Below, one piece after another: positions 8,645 through 18,092 of a stretch of 64,000 nucleotides of DNA. Position numbers and translations under genes: made by a program. Each line of letters starts with the position of its first letter. The first letter of the stretch is position 1. The DNA is taken from assembly GCF_008704205.1 (NCBI RefSeq), contig NZ_VXLC01000012.1, forward strand, positions 62,001 through 126,000, read 5' to 3'. The notes under the pieces were generated by a model. The model was given only the letters and a program-made list of their open reading frames with translations. It made no database searches and had not been told where the DNA came from. The DNA comes from Nocardia colli. GTDB taxonomy: Bacteria; Actinomycetota; Actinomycetes; Mycobacteriales; Mycobacteriaceae.

Positions 8645-11600
8645 ATGAGTACCGTCCGGTTTCAGCGTCGCGCGCGCCGGGAGATGCCGCGCTCGCCCGG
8701 CGGCGAGGTCACCTTGCAGCCGCCGCCCGAGATCCCTCGGGTGACGCCGGGCAGCCTGCTGATGAAGCTGATGCCGGTCGTGATGATCATCGGCATGGTC
8801 GGGATGATGGCGCTGATGTTCACCCAGGGCGGTGGCATCGGGTCGAATCCGATGAGCATGATGTTCCCGCTCATGATGATGTTCTCCATGGTCGGCATGT
8901 TCGCCGGTCAGGGCGGTGGCAAGGGGGCAAAGGCCGCCGAGGCGAACGAGGACCGCAAGGACTATCTGCGTTATCTGGACCAGGTGCGCCGCGACGTCGA
9001 CACCACGGCGACCCAGCAGCGCGCCTCGGTCGAGTGGAGCCATCCCGAGCCCACCCTGATCTGGATGCTCGCGGGCACCAGCCGCATGTGGGAGCGCCGG
9101 GCCGGCGACAAGGACTTCTGCCACGCCCGCATCGGCGTCGGCGGCCAGCGCCTGGCAACCCGCCTGGTCGCGCCGGAGACCGGACCGGTCGAAGAGCTGG
9201 AGCCGATCGCGGCCGTCTCGCTGCGCCGCTTCGTGCGCGCCCACTCGACCGTGCCCGACCTGCCGACCGCGATCGCGGTCAAGGGTTTCGCGACCATCGC
9301 CCTGGACGGCGACCGGGTCGAGGCCAGGGACATGACCCGCGCGATGCTGTTGCAGCTCAGCATGTTCCAGGCGCCGGACCAGGTGCTGTTCGCGTTCGTC
9401 TGCGGTCCGGACACCGCGCGCGAATGGGAGTGGACCAAGTGGCTCCCGCACACCCAGCACCCCGACGCCCAGGACGGCATCGGCACCCAGCGCATGTTCT
9501 ACGGCTCGATCCGGGAAGCCATGGCGGGATTGCAGCCGCTGCTCGGCAACCGGGTCCGTTACTCGCGTAACCAGCCGGCCAACGCGAACATGGTGCACAT
9601 CGTGATCGTCGTCGATGGCGGCCTGCTCGAAGCCGAGGACGATCAGCTGCGCGAATCCGGCTACGAGGGCGTCACCATCATCGACCTGTGCGGCTACGCC
9701 CCCCGGTTGGCGGTCTCCCGTGGCATCAAGATGATCGTGGAGAACGGCGAATGCGTCGGCCGCGGCGCGACCGGCAACCAGGAGCGCTTCGCGCTGATCG
9801 ACCGGATCAGCCCGCAGCAGGCGCAGCAGGTGGCCCGCCGGCTCGCCCCGTACCGCGCGGCGACCCAGCGCAGCAGTGACGTGGAAACCGATGACTCCGA
9901 GGTGATCTCGACCTGGAGTCAGCTGATGGGCCTCGGCGACATCGGCATGTTCAACCCCGAACACGCGTGGCGTCCGCGCTACGGCCGGGAGCGGCTGCGG
10001 GTCGCCTTCGGTGTCGGCGCGGACGGTCTGCCCGTCGAACTCGACATCAAGGAAGCCGCCGAGAACGGTATGGGCCCGCACGGCCTGTGCATCGGCGCGA
10101 CCGGTTCCGGTAAGTCGGAGTTCCTGCGCACGCTGGTGCTGAGCCTGCTCGCCACGCACTCGCCGGATCAGCTCAACCTGGTGCTCGTCGACTTCAAGGG
10201 TGGCGCGACCTTCCTCGGTTTGGACAGCGTGCCGCACGTCGCGGCCGTCATCACCAACCTGGAAGAAGAAGCCGACCTCGTCGATCGTATGAAGGACGCG
10301 CTGGCCGGTGAGATGAACCGCCGCCAGGAAGTGCTGCGCGCCGCGGGTAACTTCGCCAACGTCTCCGAATACGAGAAGGCCCGCGCCGCCGGCGCCGACC
10401 TGGATCCGCTGCCCGCGCTGTTTGTGGTGCTCGACGAGTTCTCCGAATTGCTCACCCAGCACCCGGATTTCGCCGAACTGTTCGTGATGATCGGCCGGCT
10501 CGGCCGCTCGCTGCACGTGCACCTGCTGCTCGCCTCGCAGCGCCTCGAAGAGGGCAAGCTCAAGGGTCTGGAGAGCCACCTCTCCTACCGGATCGGTCTG
10601 AAGACCTTCTCCGCCAACGAATCCCGCCAGGTGCTCGGCGTACCCGACGCCTACAACCTGCCGAACAACCCCGGTGGCGGCTACCTGAAGTCGGACTCCG
10701 GCGAGATCGTCCGGTTCCAGGCTTCCTACGTCTCCGGCGCGTACGTCGGCGGCGGCTCGCAGCGGGACATCACCGTCGCCACCCAATCCGGCGACATCGA
10801 TATCAAGGCCCGCCCGTTCACCGCCACACACGTGGATTTCCGTGCGGTGGACCGGGTTCCGCTGCCCGCCGAGCCCAGCGAGACCGAGCATCAGGGCGAC
10901 GACGGCGAGCAAGTGTCCAACGTGCACATGCTGGTCTCGCGGATCAACGGCCACGGCCGTCCCGCACACGAGATCTGGCTGCCGCCGCTGGACGAGGCGC
11001 CCACGCTCGACCAGCTCATCCCGCGCTCGATCCTCACCGGCGAGTACTCCGCGGTGGCGACGCTGCGCGCGCCGATCGGCATCGTCGACCGGCCGTACGA
11101 TCAGCGCCGCGACCCGATGGTCGTCGACCTGTCCGGCGCCCGCGGCAACGTGGCCGTCGTCGGCGGTCCGCAGTCCGGCAAGTCGACCGCGTTGCGCACG
11201 CTGATCATGGCCATGTCGCTCACCCACACCGCCGAGCAGGTGCAGTTCTACTGCCTCGACTTCGGTGGCGGCACGCTGATGAGCCTGCAGGGTCTGCCCC
11301 ATGTCGGTTCGGTCGCAAGCCGATTGGACGGGGATCAGGTCCGGCGCACCGTCGCCGAGATGACCACCATCGTGCGCACCCGTGAGGCGCGGTTCCGGCA
11401 GCTCGGCATCGAGTCGATGACCGAGTTCCGCCGCCTGCGCGCCATGGATCCGTCCAGCAGCCCGGCCGCGACCGGTGCGCACGAGGATCCGTTCGGCGAT
11501 GTGTTCCTGGTGATCGACGGCTTCGGCTCCATCCGCCAGGACTTCGAGCTACTCGAGCAGACGATCATGAACCTGGCTGTGCAGGGTCTGTCCTACGGCG

Positions 11601-12679
11601 TGCACATCGTCATCGCGCTGGCCGGCTGGCGCGAGGCGCGCCCCGCGCTGAAGGACCAGATCGCCACCAGAATCGAACTGCGACTCGGTGATCCGATGGA
11701 CTCCGACCTCGGGCGCAAGTTCGCGTCGATGGTTCCGCAGGCCCGCCCGGGTCGCGGTATGACGCCGGACTGCCTGCACATGCTGACCGGTCTGCCGCGC
11801 ATCGACGGCAGTTCGGACCCGACCGATATCGGCCAGGCCGTCGGCGACGCGGTCGCGACCATCGCCCGCTTGACCCCCGGTCGTCCCGCGCCGTCGGTGC
11901 GCATGCTGCCCGAGGAGCTGCCGCGCGAGCAGATGCTCCAGCTGGCCGGAAATTGGCCGTCGCAGGTCGATCAGTCGGCGAAGTGCATGCGAATCCCGAT
12001 CGGTATCAACGAAGCCGAGCTGGCGCCGGTCTACATCGACTTCGCCGTGAGCCCGCACTTCATCATCATCGGCGACACCGAGTCGGGAAAGACGACGCTG
12101 CTGCGCTCGATCGTCGAGGGCATCTGCGCCTCGAACACGCCGGACCAGGCGCGGATCATCATGGGCGACTACCGGCGTTCCATGCTCGGGATGGTGCCGG
12201 AGGGTTATCTCGCCGGATACGGCTCGACCGCGCCGCAGTTCACCCAGAACATGATCGATCTGGCTGCGTACGTGAGTAATCGGTCGCCGGGCACGGACGT
12301 GACGCCGCAGCAGCTGAAGGAACGCTCCTGGTGGAGCGGACCCGAGCTGTACGTGATCATCGACGACTACGACCTGGTGTCCACGTCGAGCGGAAATCCG
12401 GTGCAGGCGTTGCTGGAACATCTGCCGCACGCCCGGGACCTGGGTTTCCACCTGATCATCGCCCGGCGTTCCGGCGGTGCCGGCCGCGCCATGTTCGAGG
12501 CGACGCTGGCCAGGATGAAGGACCTCAGTGCGGCCGGTCTGACCATGAGCTGCAGCCGTGACGAGGGTGTCCTGATGGGCGTGACGCGGCCGAGCCCGAT
12601 GCCGCCGGGCCGCGGCACCTATGTCTCCCGAAGTGGCGAAGGTCTGATCCAGACGGCCTGGATGCCGCCGCCGGCCTGA
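8645..12679 (+). CDS. eccC: ESX-4 type VII secretion ATPase EccC
   Basis: A 1344-residue single-chain EccC, the motor ATPase that recognises substrates and powers type VII secretion. Two N-terminal membrane helices lie at about residues 35-85 (Met-rich), followed by three FtsK/SpoIIIE-type ATPase domains with P-loops GATGSGKS (484-491), GGPQSGKST (840-848) and GDTESGKTT (1143-1151). Walker B-like strands LVLVDFKGGA, FYCLDFGGGT and IIMGDYRRS follow each. The protein is unsplit, unlike the EccCa/EccCb pairs of ESX-1. I chose ATG 8645 (MSTVRFQRRARRE) behind GAGGAGGGGG; the longer reading frame upstream lacks a ribosome site and overlaps eccD. The stop overlaps the next start. Confidence 0.95.
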   Translation: MSTVRFQRRARREMPRSPGGEVTLQPPPEIPRVTPGSLLMKLMPVVMIIGMVGMMALMFTQGGGIGSNPMSMMFPLMMMFSMVGMFAGQGGGKGAKAAEANEDRKDYLRYLDQVRRDVDTTATQQRASVEWSHPEPTLIWMLAGTSRMWERRAGDKDFCHARIGVGGQRLATRLVAPETGPVEELEPIAAVSLRRFVRAHSTVPDLPTAIAVKGFATIALDGDRVEARDMTRAMLLQLSMFQAPDQVLFAFVCGPDTAREWEWTKWLPHTQHPDAQDGIGTQRMFYGSIREAMAGLQPLLGNRVRYSRNQPANANMVHIVIVVDGGLLEAEDDQLRESGYEGVTIIDLCGYAPRLAVSRGIKMIVENGECVGRGATGNQERFALIDRISPQQAQQVARRLAPYRAATQRSSDVETDDSEVISTWSQLMGLGDIGMFNPEHAWRPRYGRERLRVAFGVGADGLPVELDIKEAAENGMGPHGLCIGATGSGKSEFLRTLVLSLLATHSPDQLNLVLVDFKGGATFLGLDSVPHVAAVITNLEEEADLVDRMKDALAGEMNRRQEVLRAAGNFANVSEYEKARAAGADLDPLPALFVVLDEFSELLTQHPDFAELFVMIGRLGRSLHVHLLLASQRLEEGKLKGLESHLSYRIGLKTFSANESRQVLGVPDAYNLPNNPGGGYLKSDSGEIVRFQASYVSGAYVGGGSQRDITVATQSGDIDIKARPFTATHVDFRAVDRVPLPAEPSETEHQGDDGEQVSNVHMLVSRINGHGRPAHEIWLPPLDEAPTLDQLIPRSILTGEYSAVATLRAPIGIVDRPYDQRRDPMVVDLSGARGNVAVVGGPQSGKSTALRTLIMAMSLTHTAEQVQFYCLDFGGGTLMSLQGLPHVGSVASRLDGDQVRRTVAEMTTIVRTREARFRQLGIESMTEFRRLRAMDPSSSPAATGAHEDPFGDVFLVIDGFGSIRQDFELLEQTIMNLAVQGLSYGVHIVIALAGWREARPALKDQIATRIELRLGDPMDSDLGRKFASMVPQARPGRGMTPDCLHMLTGLPRIDGSSDPTDIGQAVGDAVATIARLTPGRPAPSVRMLPEELPREQMLQLAGNWPSQVDQSAKCMRIPIGINEAELAPVYIDFAVSPHFIIIGDTESGKTTLLRSIVEGICASNTPDQARIIMGDYRRSMLGMVPEGYLAGYGSTAPQFTQNMIDLAAYVSNRSPGTDVTPQQLKERSWWSGPELYVIIDDYDLVSTSSGNPVQALLEHLPHARDLGFHLIIARRSGGAGRAMFEATLARMKDLSAAGLTMSCSRDEGVLMGVTRPSPMPPGRGTYVSRSGEGLIQTAWMPPPA

Positions 12680-14136
12680 TGTCTACCGTCGAGGTCGTGG
12701 TCACCGACACGCGCGTCTGGGCGCGTGGCGCGACGACGCACTGGGACGTGCCGCCCTCGATCGTGTTGGGCAGCAACGGGTTCGATCTGGTGGTCGGGGA
12801 GTCGCTGACTCCGCCGACGCAGGTGAGTTCCGCGGTGCAGTACGTGCCTGCCGAGGCGGTCGCGTTGTTGCCGCGCGTCCCGTCTGTCGTCGACGGGCTG
12901 ACCGCGATATTCGCCGCCGTGCTGGAGAACCTGCGGGTCGCCGCGCCGTGCGAGCGGATCACGCTGATCTGCCCGACCGAATGGGGCGCCTCGCGGCGGT
13001 CCGTCCTCGATCAAGCGGCGCGTCGCTTCACGGCGGACGTCGTGTTCGAGGAGCTGGCGGTGCGGGCGGTCGCGGCGGACGAGGGCACCAGCCACAGCCG
13101 GCGCACGCTGGTACTGGAGTTCGGCGCGCTCACCACCACGGCCACCGCGGTTATCCGCAGCCATCAGGGTGTGCACATCGAATCCTGTGAGCACCAGCCG
13201 ACACTCGCGCTCGCCGAGGTGCTGCCGGAGTCACGTGGCTTCACGGCCTTGTGCGCGTTGATCGACCGGGTGCTTGACGGTCAACCGGCTGACCTCGCGC
13301 AATCCGTGGGTGTCACCGAGGCCGGGAAACTGGACCTTCTCCGCGCTGCCGTTCAGCAGCGCTGCGGGCAGGGCATCGGGCTGCGGGCGCTCATCGGGTC
13401 CGATCTGATCCGAGGCCGGCAGACCGAACCGATCCATCAGCCGGAGCTGCCGTCCGTACTGCCGCAGGACGAATGGATGCAGCCGTTGCGTGAACGCGCC
13501 GCGGCTCAACAGCCGCGTCGCGGCGGTCTCGGATACGTCGGTGCGGCCGTCGCCGCGGTCGTCGTGGTCGCGGCGGCCGTCGTCGGTGTGGTCGTATTCC
13601 TGAACCGATCCGACGATGCACCGGTCGCCGCGCCTGCTACTGCGGTACCCAGCAGTGAATCGGCGCCGAGCAGTACCGCCGCCGCACCGACGACCACCCC
13701 TGCCGCAGGGCCGGAAACCTACGGCCGCATCCGCTTTCAGATCCCCGACGGCTGGCATATCGCCTCCGCACCGGACGCCACCGGCAAGTCCCGCGTGGAT
13801 CTGTCCCCGGACGACGGCGCGCGCCTACGCGTCACAGTGACGCAAACCCCGGTTGCTCCCGGCGCGACCTACGACCAGGTCGCGACGAAGCTCGAAACAC
13901 AGATGAAGCAGCGCCCGGCGGGCGTGATGTCCGACTTGCAGCGCGACGTCGTCTACGGCGGCAGATCCACCCTCGCCTACACCGAACGCCCCGGCGACGG
14001 CTCCACCGTCCGCTGGCATGTGCTGCTGGAGTATGGAATTCAGGTCAGCATCGGCTGCCAATATGCCGACAACGACTGGCAGTCCTTGTCGACCACCTGC
14101 GAGAACTTCGGTAGTTCCGTCCGCGTGATTCAGTAA
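12679..14136 (+). CDS. Type VII secretion-associated protein, Rv3446c family
   Basis: A 485-residue protein encoded immediately after eccC with a TGATG stop/start overlap, the position of Rv3446c in M. tuberculosis ESX-4. Residues 1-200 look like a degenerate actin/Hsp70-type fold (VEVVVTDTRVWARG; TLVLEFGALTTTATAV). A single membrane span follows at about 285-311 (YVGAAVAAVVVVAAAVVGVV), then a Ser/Pro/Thr-rich linker and a C-terminal extracytoplasmic domain of about 135 residues starting near ETYGRIRFQIPDGW. The family accompanies ESX-4 ATPases; its role is unknown. It is probably co-transcribed with eccC. Confidence 0.85.
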   Translation: MSTVEVVVTDTRVWARGATTHWDVPPSIVLGSNGFDLVVGESLTPPTQVSSAVQYVPAEAVALLPRVPSVVDGLTAIFAAVLENLRVAAPCERITLICPTEWGASRRSVLDQAARRFTADVVFEELAVRAVAADEGTSHSRRTLVLEFGALTTTATAVIRSHQGVHIESCEHQPTLALAEVLPESRGFTALCALIDRVLDGQPADLAQSVGVTEAGKLDLLRAAVQQRCGQGIGLRALIGSDLIRGRQTEPIHQPELPSVLPQDEWMQPLRERAAAQQPRRGGLGYVGAAVAAVVVVAAAVVGVVVFLNRSDDAPVAAPATAVPSSESAPSSTAAAPTTTPAAGPETYGRIRFQIPDGWHIASAPDATGKSRVDLSPDDGARLRVTVTQTPVAPGATYDQVATKLETQMKQRPAGVMSDLQRDVVYGGRSTLAYTERPGDGSTVRWHVLLEYGIQVSIGCQYADNDWQSLSTTCENFGSSVRVIQ

Positions 14137-14591
14137 CGCCAGTTCCCTCGGTTCAGCCTGCGATTCGTTCGAGAGCGAATGGACTACGGCCGGCGACGGT
14201 GGTCTACCGTGCCTACGGCCTCACGATTCCTTGCTGGTCAGTGAAGGCCTGACATCGGGGCCCAGCCCGGCCGTGTGGCATGAGATACGCGCGGTATTCC
14301 AGACTTCGAGAGTTGGTCGCGGCATCGTCGGAGGTCTTGGCCGGCGGCGTTGGCGCTGGACACCGCCAGCGGGCCGACTTAGTCGGAGCCGCTCCAAGGT
14401 GACCGGGTCCAGCGGCATCCACAGCATCACCGTGCTCCGCGTGTAGCCCGCTGCCGCGCACCCGTTCTCCTGCCGCGCACGGATTGCCGGGCGAATTCGC
14501 GCGCGGCGGGAAAGGACGCGCGCGTGACTTCACATAATTCGGGCCCCCGGCAAGTAGCTTGCCGGGGGCCCGAATTGGCCGAGACAGGATC
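14137..14591. other. Convergent spacer with palindromic repeat and terminator
   Basis: This 455-bp spacer separates the convergent Rv3446c-like and esx genes. It holds a GCGCAC...ATTCGCGCGC hairpin at 14475-14504, related to the elements at 594-986, and the strong terminator at 14536-14576. The remainder (14137-14470) shows no gene I can support. Confidence 0.6.
14536..14576 (-). terminator. Strong hairpin terminator behind the esx pair
   Basis: A perfect 19-bp inverted repeat with a 3-nt loop: arms AATTCGGGCCCCCGGCAAG and its exact complement around TAG. It starts 16 bp past the stop of the second esx gene. No U-tract follows on the minus strand, which is common for actinobacterial terminators. 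It would also block transcripts arriving from eccC. Confidence 0.8.
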
Positions 14592-14894
14592 TCAGAAAAG
14601 ACCAGCGAGGCTGGTGTCGGTGCTCTGCAGATCCGTGTTGCCGGAGCTGACGGCGCGACCGGCGGTCTCCAGCGTGGCGTTCAGCTGGGTGACGCTGGTG
14701 TTCCACTGCGACTGGAGCTGGGCGAACGCGTCGTTGGCGTCACCCTTCCAGTAGTTGGTCACGAAGTCGGTGACCTGCTTGTGGAAGTCCTCGAGCATGC
14801 TCGAGATGTTCTTCGCTTCGGTCACGATGGACTGGGCACCAGCCTCGACCGCTCCGAAGTTAGAGGAAATGGTGTCAGGGTTGTTGGCTGCCAT
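14592..14894 (-). CDS. WXG100 family secreted protein (EsxT-like, second of pair)
   Basis: A 100-residue WXG100 protein with the signature W49-K-G51 (in TNYWKGDAND) at the helical hairpin turn. Such proteins leave the cell as heterodimers through type VII secretion. It is downstream of, and 39 nt from, the 105-residue WXG100 gene. The lengths 105 then 100 and the order match EsxU and EsxT of M. tuberculosis ESX-4, but sequence orthology cannot be claimed by eye. The ribosome site GGAGAG precedes ATG. No YxxxD/E export motif is visible at its C-terminus. It is oriented against eccC. Confidence 0.92.
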   Translation of the reverse strand: MAANNPDTISSNFGAVEAGAQSIVTEAKNISSMLEDFHKQVTDFVTNYWKGDANDAFAQLQSQWNTSVTQLNATLETAGRAVSSGNTDLQSTDTSLAGLF

Positions 14895-14933
14895 CTGGAG
14901 CTCTCCTTTGGTATCGGGTGGGCGTTAGCCGGG

Positions 14934-15251
14934 TCAGGGAAGCGTCAGGCTGGAGGCCTGCTGCGACACCTGCTGAGCGAACTGCTCATCCTGCGCTGCG
15001 AAGGCGTGGCCGGCCTTGGTGAGCTTGTCGGCAGTCTGGTCCAGCGTGTCATTCAGCTTCTTCGCCTGGGCGAAGTAGTTGTCCATGAGCGAATCGAATG
15101 CCGCACGCGCCTGGCCCGACCAGGTTGCGGTGGTGTCGTCCGACTTCGTGTTCAGCGCGGTGATCGCGTTTTGCAGCGCGGCGTGACGATCCCTGCAGTT
15201 GTCTGCGAACTTCTTGATGATCTCGTTGTTCGCTTCGAGCTGTCCTGCCAT
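14934..15251 (-). CDS. WXG100 family secreted protein (EsxU-like, first of pair)
   Basis: A 105-residue WXG100 protein with W44-S-G46 (TATWSGQARAAFD) between two amphipathic helices, partner of the following 100-residue gene. I chose ATG 15251 (MAGQLEANNE) because GAAGGAG lies 6 nt upstream; the longer frame to 15284 has no such site. The C-terminus (HAFAAQDEQFAQQV) lacks a clear YxxxD/E motif. It is presumably the first gene of a two-gene operon closed by the hairpin at 14536-14576 and a substrate of the adjacent ESX-4 machine. Confidence 0.92.
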   Translation of the reverse strand: MAGQLEANNEIIKKFADNCRDRHAALQNAITALNTKSDDTTATWSGQARAAFDSLMDNYFAQAKKLNDTLDQTADKLTKAGHAFAAQDEQFAQQVSQQASSLTLP

Positions 15252-15640
15252 TTTGGCTCCTTCTCGGTTACCCGTCTCGGCCAACGGCAGAAGCCCCCAG
15301 TTGGCCTGTACATCTGATTGGACGCTCGATAGGTCTGATCGGTTCCATCCGACTCGAGAAAATTTGGATCTCCCCCTACGGAGATCAGACCCCAGCGTCC
15401 GTTGCCCTTGCGCATCCGTGCTGTCGGGGCCGCTGATTGGCCGCTCGTCAGGTCACGGACATGATGATCTTGGCATGTTTGCAACGCCAGCGCTCGGCTC
15501 CCCTCCTTCCCCCTGCTCGCTGATGTCTTGATTGGCGAGTGGGCTGGCTGCGTATACCTTACCCAACCACTATGGCTCCCGCTACAGCTGATCGTGGGTA
15601 TATCGGCAGGAAAACGTCAGGGAAGAGCAGGGTGAAGGTG
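15252..15640. promoter_or_regulatory. Upstream region of the esx pair
   Basis: A 389-bp spacer between the esx operon and the lipoprotein array, both on the minus strand. It should contain the esx promoter and the end of the lipoprotein transcript. An inverted repeat GATCTCC-CCCTAC-GGAGATC (15367-15386), about 116 bp upstream of the first esx start, could be a regulator site or a hairpin. TAAGGTATAC on the minus strand near 15552-15561 is AT-rich for this genome and may be a promoter. No gene is convincing. Confidence 0.45.
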
Positions 15641-16900
15641 CTACTGACTGTTGGCGAGCAGCGCGTATTGGGCAGCGGCTCGCTGCTGTGCGTCCTGAAG
15701 TTGAGTGCTCCAGACATAGCCGACGTAGCTGCGGTACCGGACGGCGCAAACCCAGTCCTTGACGTATCGGTCCGTCGGAAGTTCGGCACATTTGCCATCC
15801 GGGAGGTTCGGCGGTTCTTGCCGTGCATCCGGCGCGTCGAGAATCGCGGACCACAGTGCCTTAGCCGAGTCGATATCCTGACTCCGGATGAGGATGGCTC
15901 CCTCCAGTAGCCTGCCGATCCCCTTGCCGAAGCTTTGCGCGATTCCCCTGGTGTAGCTGTTCGTTGACGCCGAGTATGCGTCCGAGAATACGAAACGCTC
16001 GCCTCTGGCGTAAAGAATCCGCGCCGCCATGCGGTCGGTTTGCCAGTGCAGGAATCCTTGCAGTTCGTAGGCTGCGAGGCTGCCGACAGCAGGAACAGAT
16101 AGGTTCGACGGATTCAGTACTCGGCGGATCACGCCCTCGGGGTCGAGATCTAATCTCAGGACTTGTTCGGGCGACAGCGGCGTGAGGGCGTCGAGCATCG
16201 GCAGCTGGGCGGTGAACACCTTCTCGACAAGGCCGGTCAGGGCGGTGAGATCGGGCTGTGAAGTGGAGATGAAAGTATTGACCACGTAGTTCCCGTGTGC
16301 CACGACCGAACCGATTGTCGGTGTTCCTGGCCGCCAATGGGAATGCGCCAGTGGGTATTTCGCCAGCCGCACCCGCTCGTTCTGATCCGGGTCGACGGCG
16401 AAATCCGCCGCCTCGAATTCCGCCGCCGCTCGCTCGGCGGACTGGGGGTCGGGAAACTGCATGACGGTTACCGTGGTGAGCGTCGATTCAGGCGGCACTG
16501 GAACTGCGGTCTCCGGCCGGAAATCGCTACTGCCAGAAGCGAATCCGAACAACAACTTGTTCTGCGCGGCGATCGATACGCTCTGTTCCGCCAGGACGTT
16601 GCTTACGTCGTCAGGTTTGGTGATCTCCTGAACGCCGGTGCCGTATCGCAATTCGGGGGCGATGTCGATGCCGGTCACCACATGGTTAGCCAGGCGGGAG
16701 ACGGCAAGTGAGGTCCCTCTGCGCAGCGAGTGGATGAATTCCCCGTCGGTGTCCAACGGCTCGGTGGGGTACTTGCCGACGTCGAGGGTGCGGACGTCTA
16801 TCTCGCTGGGTTTCGGTGTGCCGGACGTTGACGAACCACATCCAGCGATGGTGATCAGAACGATGGCAGCGGCGGCGAGTCGCATGTTCTTGCTGATCAT
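15641..16900 (-). CDS. Lipoprotein, paralogous array member A1
   Basis: A 419-residue predicted lipoprotein: signal peptide with lipobox TIAGC (VLITIAGCGSS), so the mature protein would be lipid-anchored to the membrane surface. After a short linker comes the array signature EIDVRTLDVGKYPTEP. It resembles what I recall as the DUF7373 lipoproteins of Nocardia; no function is known. ATG 16900 starts 4 bp after the stop of the preceding paralogue B1, so the two are one transcript. It is most like A2 (19868-21091): shared phrases include MQFPDPQSAERAA/MQFPDPERATAAA, RPGTP and QQRAAAQYA near the C-terminus. Confidence 0.8.
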   Translation of the reverse strand: MISKNMRLAAAAIVLITIAGCGSSTSGTPKPSEIDVRTLDVGKYPTEPLDTDGEFIHSLRRGTSLAVSRLANHVVTGIDIAPELRYGTGVQEITKPDDVSNVLAEQSVSIAAQNKLLFGFASGSSDFRPETAVPVPPESTLTTVTVMQFPDPQSAERAAAEFEAADFAVDPDQNERVRLAKYPLAHSHWRPGTPTIGSVVAHGNYVVNTFISTSQPDLTALTGLVEKVFTAQLPMLDALTPLSPEQVLRLDLDPEGVIRRVLNPSNLSVPAVGSLAAYELQGFLHWQTDRMAARILYARGERFVFSDAYSASTNSYTRGIAQSFGKGIGRLLEGAILIRSQDIDSAKALWSAILDAPDARQEPPNLPDGKCAELPTDRYVKDWVCAVRYRSYVGYVWSTQLQDAQQRAAAQYALLANSQ

Positions 16901-16904
16901 CGGT

Positions 16905-18092
16905 CTACTTCGCCTTTGCGAGAATTGCGTATTGTGCCGAAATCCGTTGGTACACATCGATCAGCTGATCCGACCACACCTCCGCGGTGTACCGGCCGTA
17001 GGACACTACACAATGAAACCTCGGAACGACTACATCCTTCGCGCGGCGTTCGCGGCAGCGAGCATCGGGCAGATTCTTCGGCGGATCTATCCGGCGAAAC
17101 AGCTTGCTCAGCGCGCTGTGACTGTCTCGAATAAGCAACGCACTCTTCGGGTTCCCGGCGCGATAGAGATGACCGGCGTTGTGTGCAAACCAATCGACCC
17201 CGGCCTCATCGAACAACTTCTTATCCCGCACAGGGTCGTTGCTCATAAATAGGGCTCCGGCGCGATCGTATATGCCGGGAGGGTTACGCCAACCGTCTTC
17301 GTTCGGTCGCGGGAGTGCGAGGCCGAGCATGCCGTCGTGGTCCAGGGGGACATCCGTCAACTTGTCTGGCGACGTCGGACGGAACTCGCGCAATCGTGCG
17401 GCGACGGCATCGCTGCTTCGTTCCGCGAGCGTGACCATGGCGGGCAGATCGGTGATTTCGAGAGTCACTTTGGCGCGATCTCTGATCTCGGTGTGGATGA
17501 CATACTGCCCGATGGCCTGGAACGAGTAGAGCTCTTGTGTCCCTGGCTTCCGGAACGCGTGAGCATCCCGGTACTTGGGGATGCTCACCGCTTCGCTCAA
17601 TCCCTTCTGCGCGGCAAAGGTCTGCGCGAGGGCTGCGGCGGCCGATGCGGCGGCCTGCTGGTCGGAAAACAACAGTACGGTGTTCTCGAGCGCGGTCGCG
17701 ATCAGCACATCGTTCTCCGAGTACGCGGAACTATAGAAACCTGCTATGAAGCCCGGCGTGCTCGCACGAAAACTGTCGGCGGAAATTTCGAGCGTATACA
17801 GGGTTTCGATGAATCCCAGTGTCGTGCTGGCGTCGGAGATTTTCTGGAAGCTGAACCTCGGGTCGATGTCCATCGGTAACGGGACAAAGCCAGCGAGGCG
17901 TTGCCCTTCGCTGAGCCTTGCACGGTCGAAACCGGGTTTACCGATCTCGCGCGGTGCGGTCGCGTAACTGCCGACATCGAGCTGGCTGACGTCGACGGCA
18001 GGCGATGGTGGAGGGGAGTCCGACCCGCATCCGGCGGTGCCCACCGACAAGACGGCCAGCCCGGCGGCGAGTGTTCTCAGTGCTGTCCGCAT
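16905..18092 (-). CDS. Lipoprotein, paralogous array member B1
   Basis: A 395-residue predicted lipoprotein with lipobox VGTAGC (LSVGTAGCGSD) and the array signature AVDVSQLDVGSYATAP. It is closest to B2 (21088-22305): FVPLPMDIDPRF/FVPVPLDIDSRF and SPDKLTDVPLDHDGML/PPDKLMDLQIDLDGVL. The start is ATG 18092 after GGAGGGAACG; ATG 18104 is an alternative. It lies between the kinase gene and A1. Family function is unknown; the lipid anchor and position next to a sensor kinase suggest an envelope role (inference). Confidence 0.8.
   Translation of the reverse strand: MRTALRTLAAGLAVLSVGTAGCGSDSPPPSPAVDVSQLDVGSYATAPREIGKPGFDRARLSEGQRLAGFVPLPMDIDPRFSFQKISDASTTLGFIETLYTLEISADSFRASTPGFIAGFYSSAYSENDVLIATALENTVLLFSDQQAAASAAAALAQTFAAQKGLSEAVSIPKYRDAHAFRKPGTQELYSFQAIGQYVIHTEIRDRAKVTLEITDLPAMVTLAERSSDAVAARLREFRPTSPDKLTDVPLDHDGMLGLALPRPNEDGWRNPPGIYDRAGALFMSNDPVRDKKLFDEAGVDWFAHNAGHLYRAGNPKSALLIRDSHSALSKLFRRIDPPKNLPDARCRERRAKDVVVPRFHCVVSYGRYTAEVWSDQLIDVYQRISAQYAILAKAK

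Noticed and set aside
8471..11482. A 1003-codon open frame antisense to eccC
   Set aside because: It mirrors the codon bias of the eccC frame in high-GC DNA, has low-complexity His/Asp/Arg-rich translation and no ribosome site; eccC is intact on the other strand.
14213..14533. A 106-codon minus-strand frame in the spacer after the Rv3446c-like gene
   Set aside because: No ribosome site or domain, and it overlaps a hairpin repeat and the terminator region.
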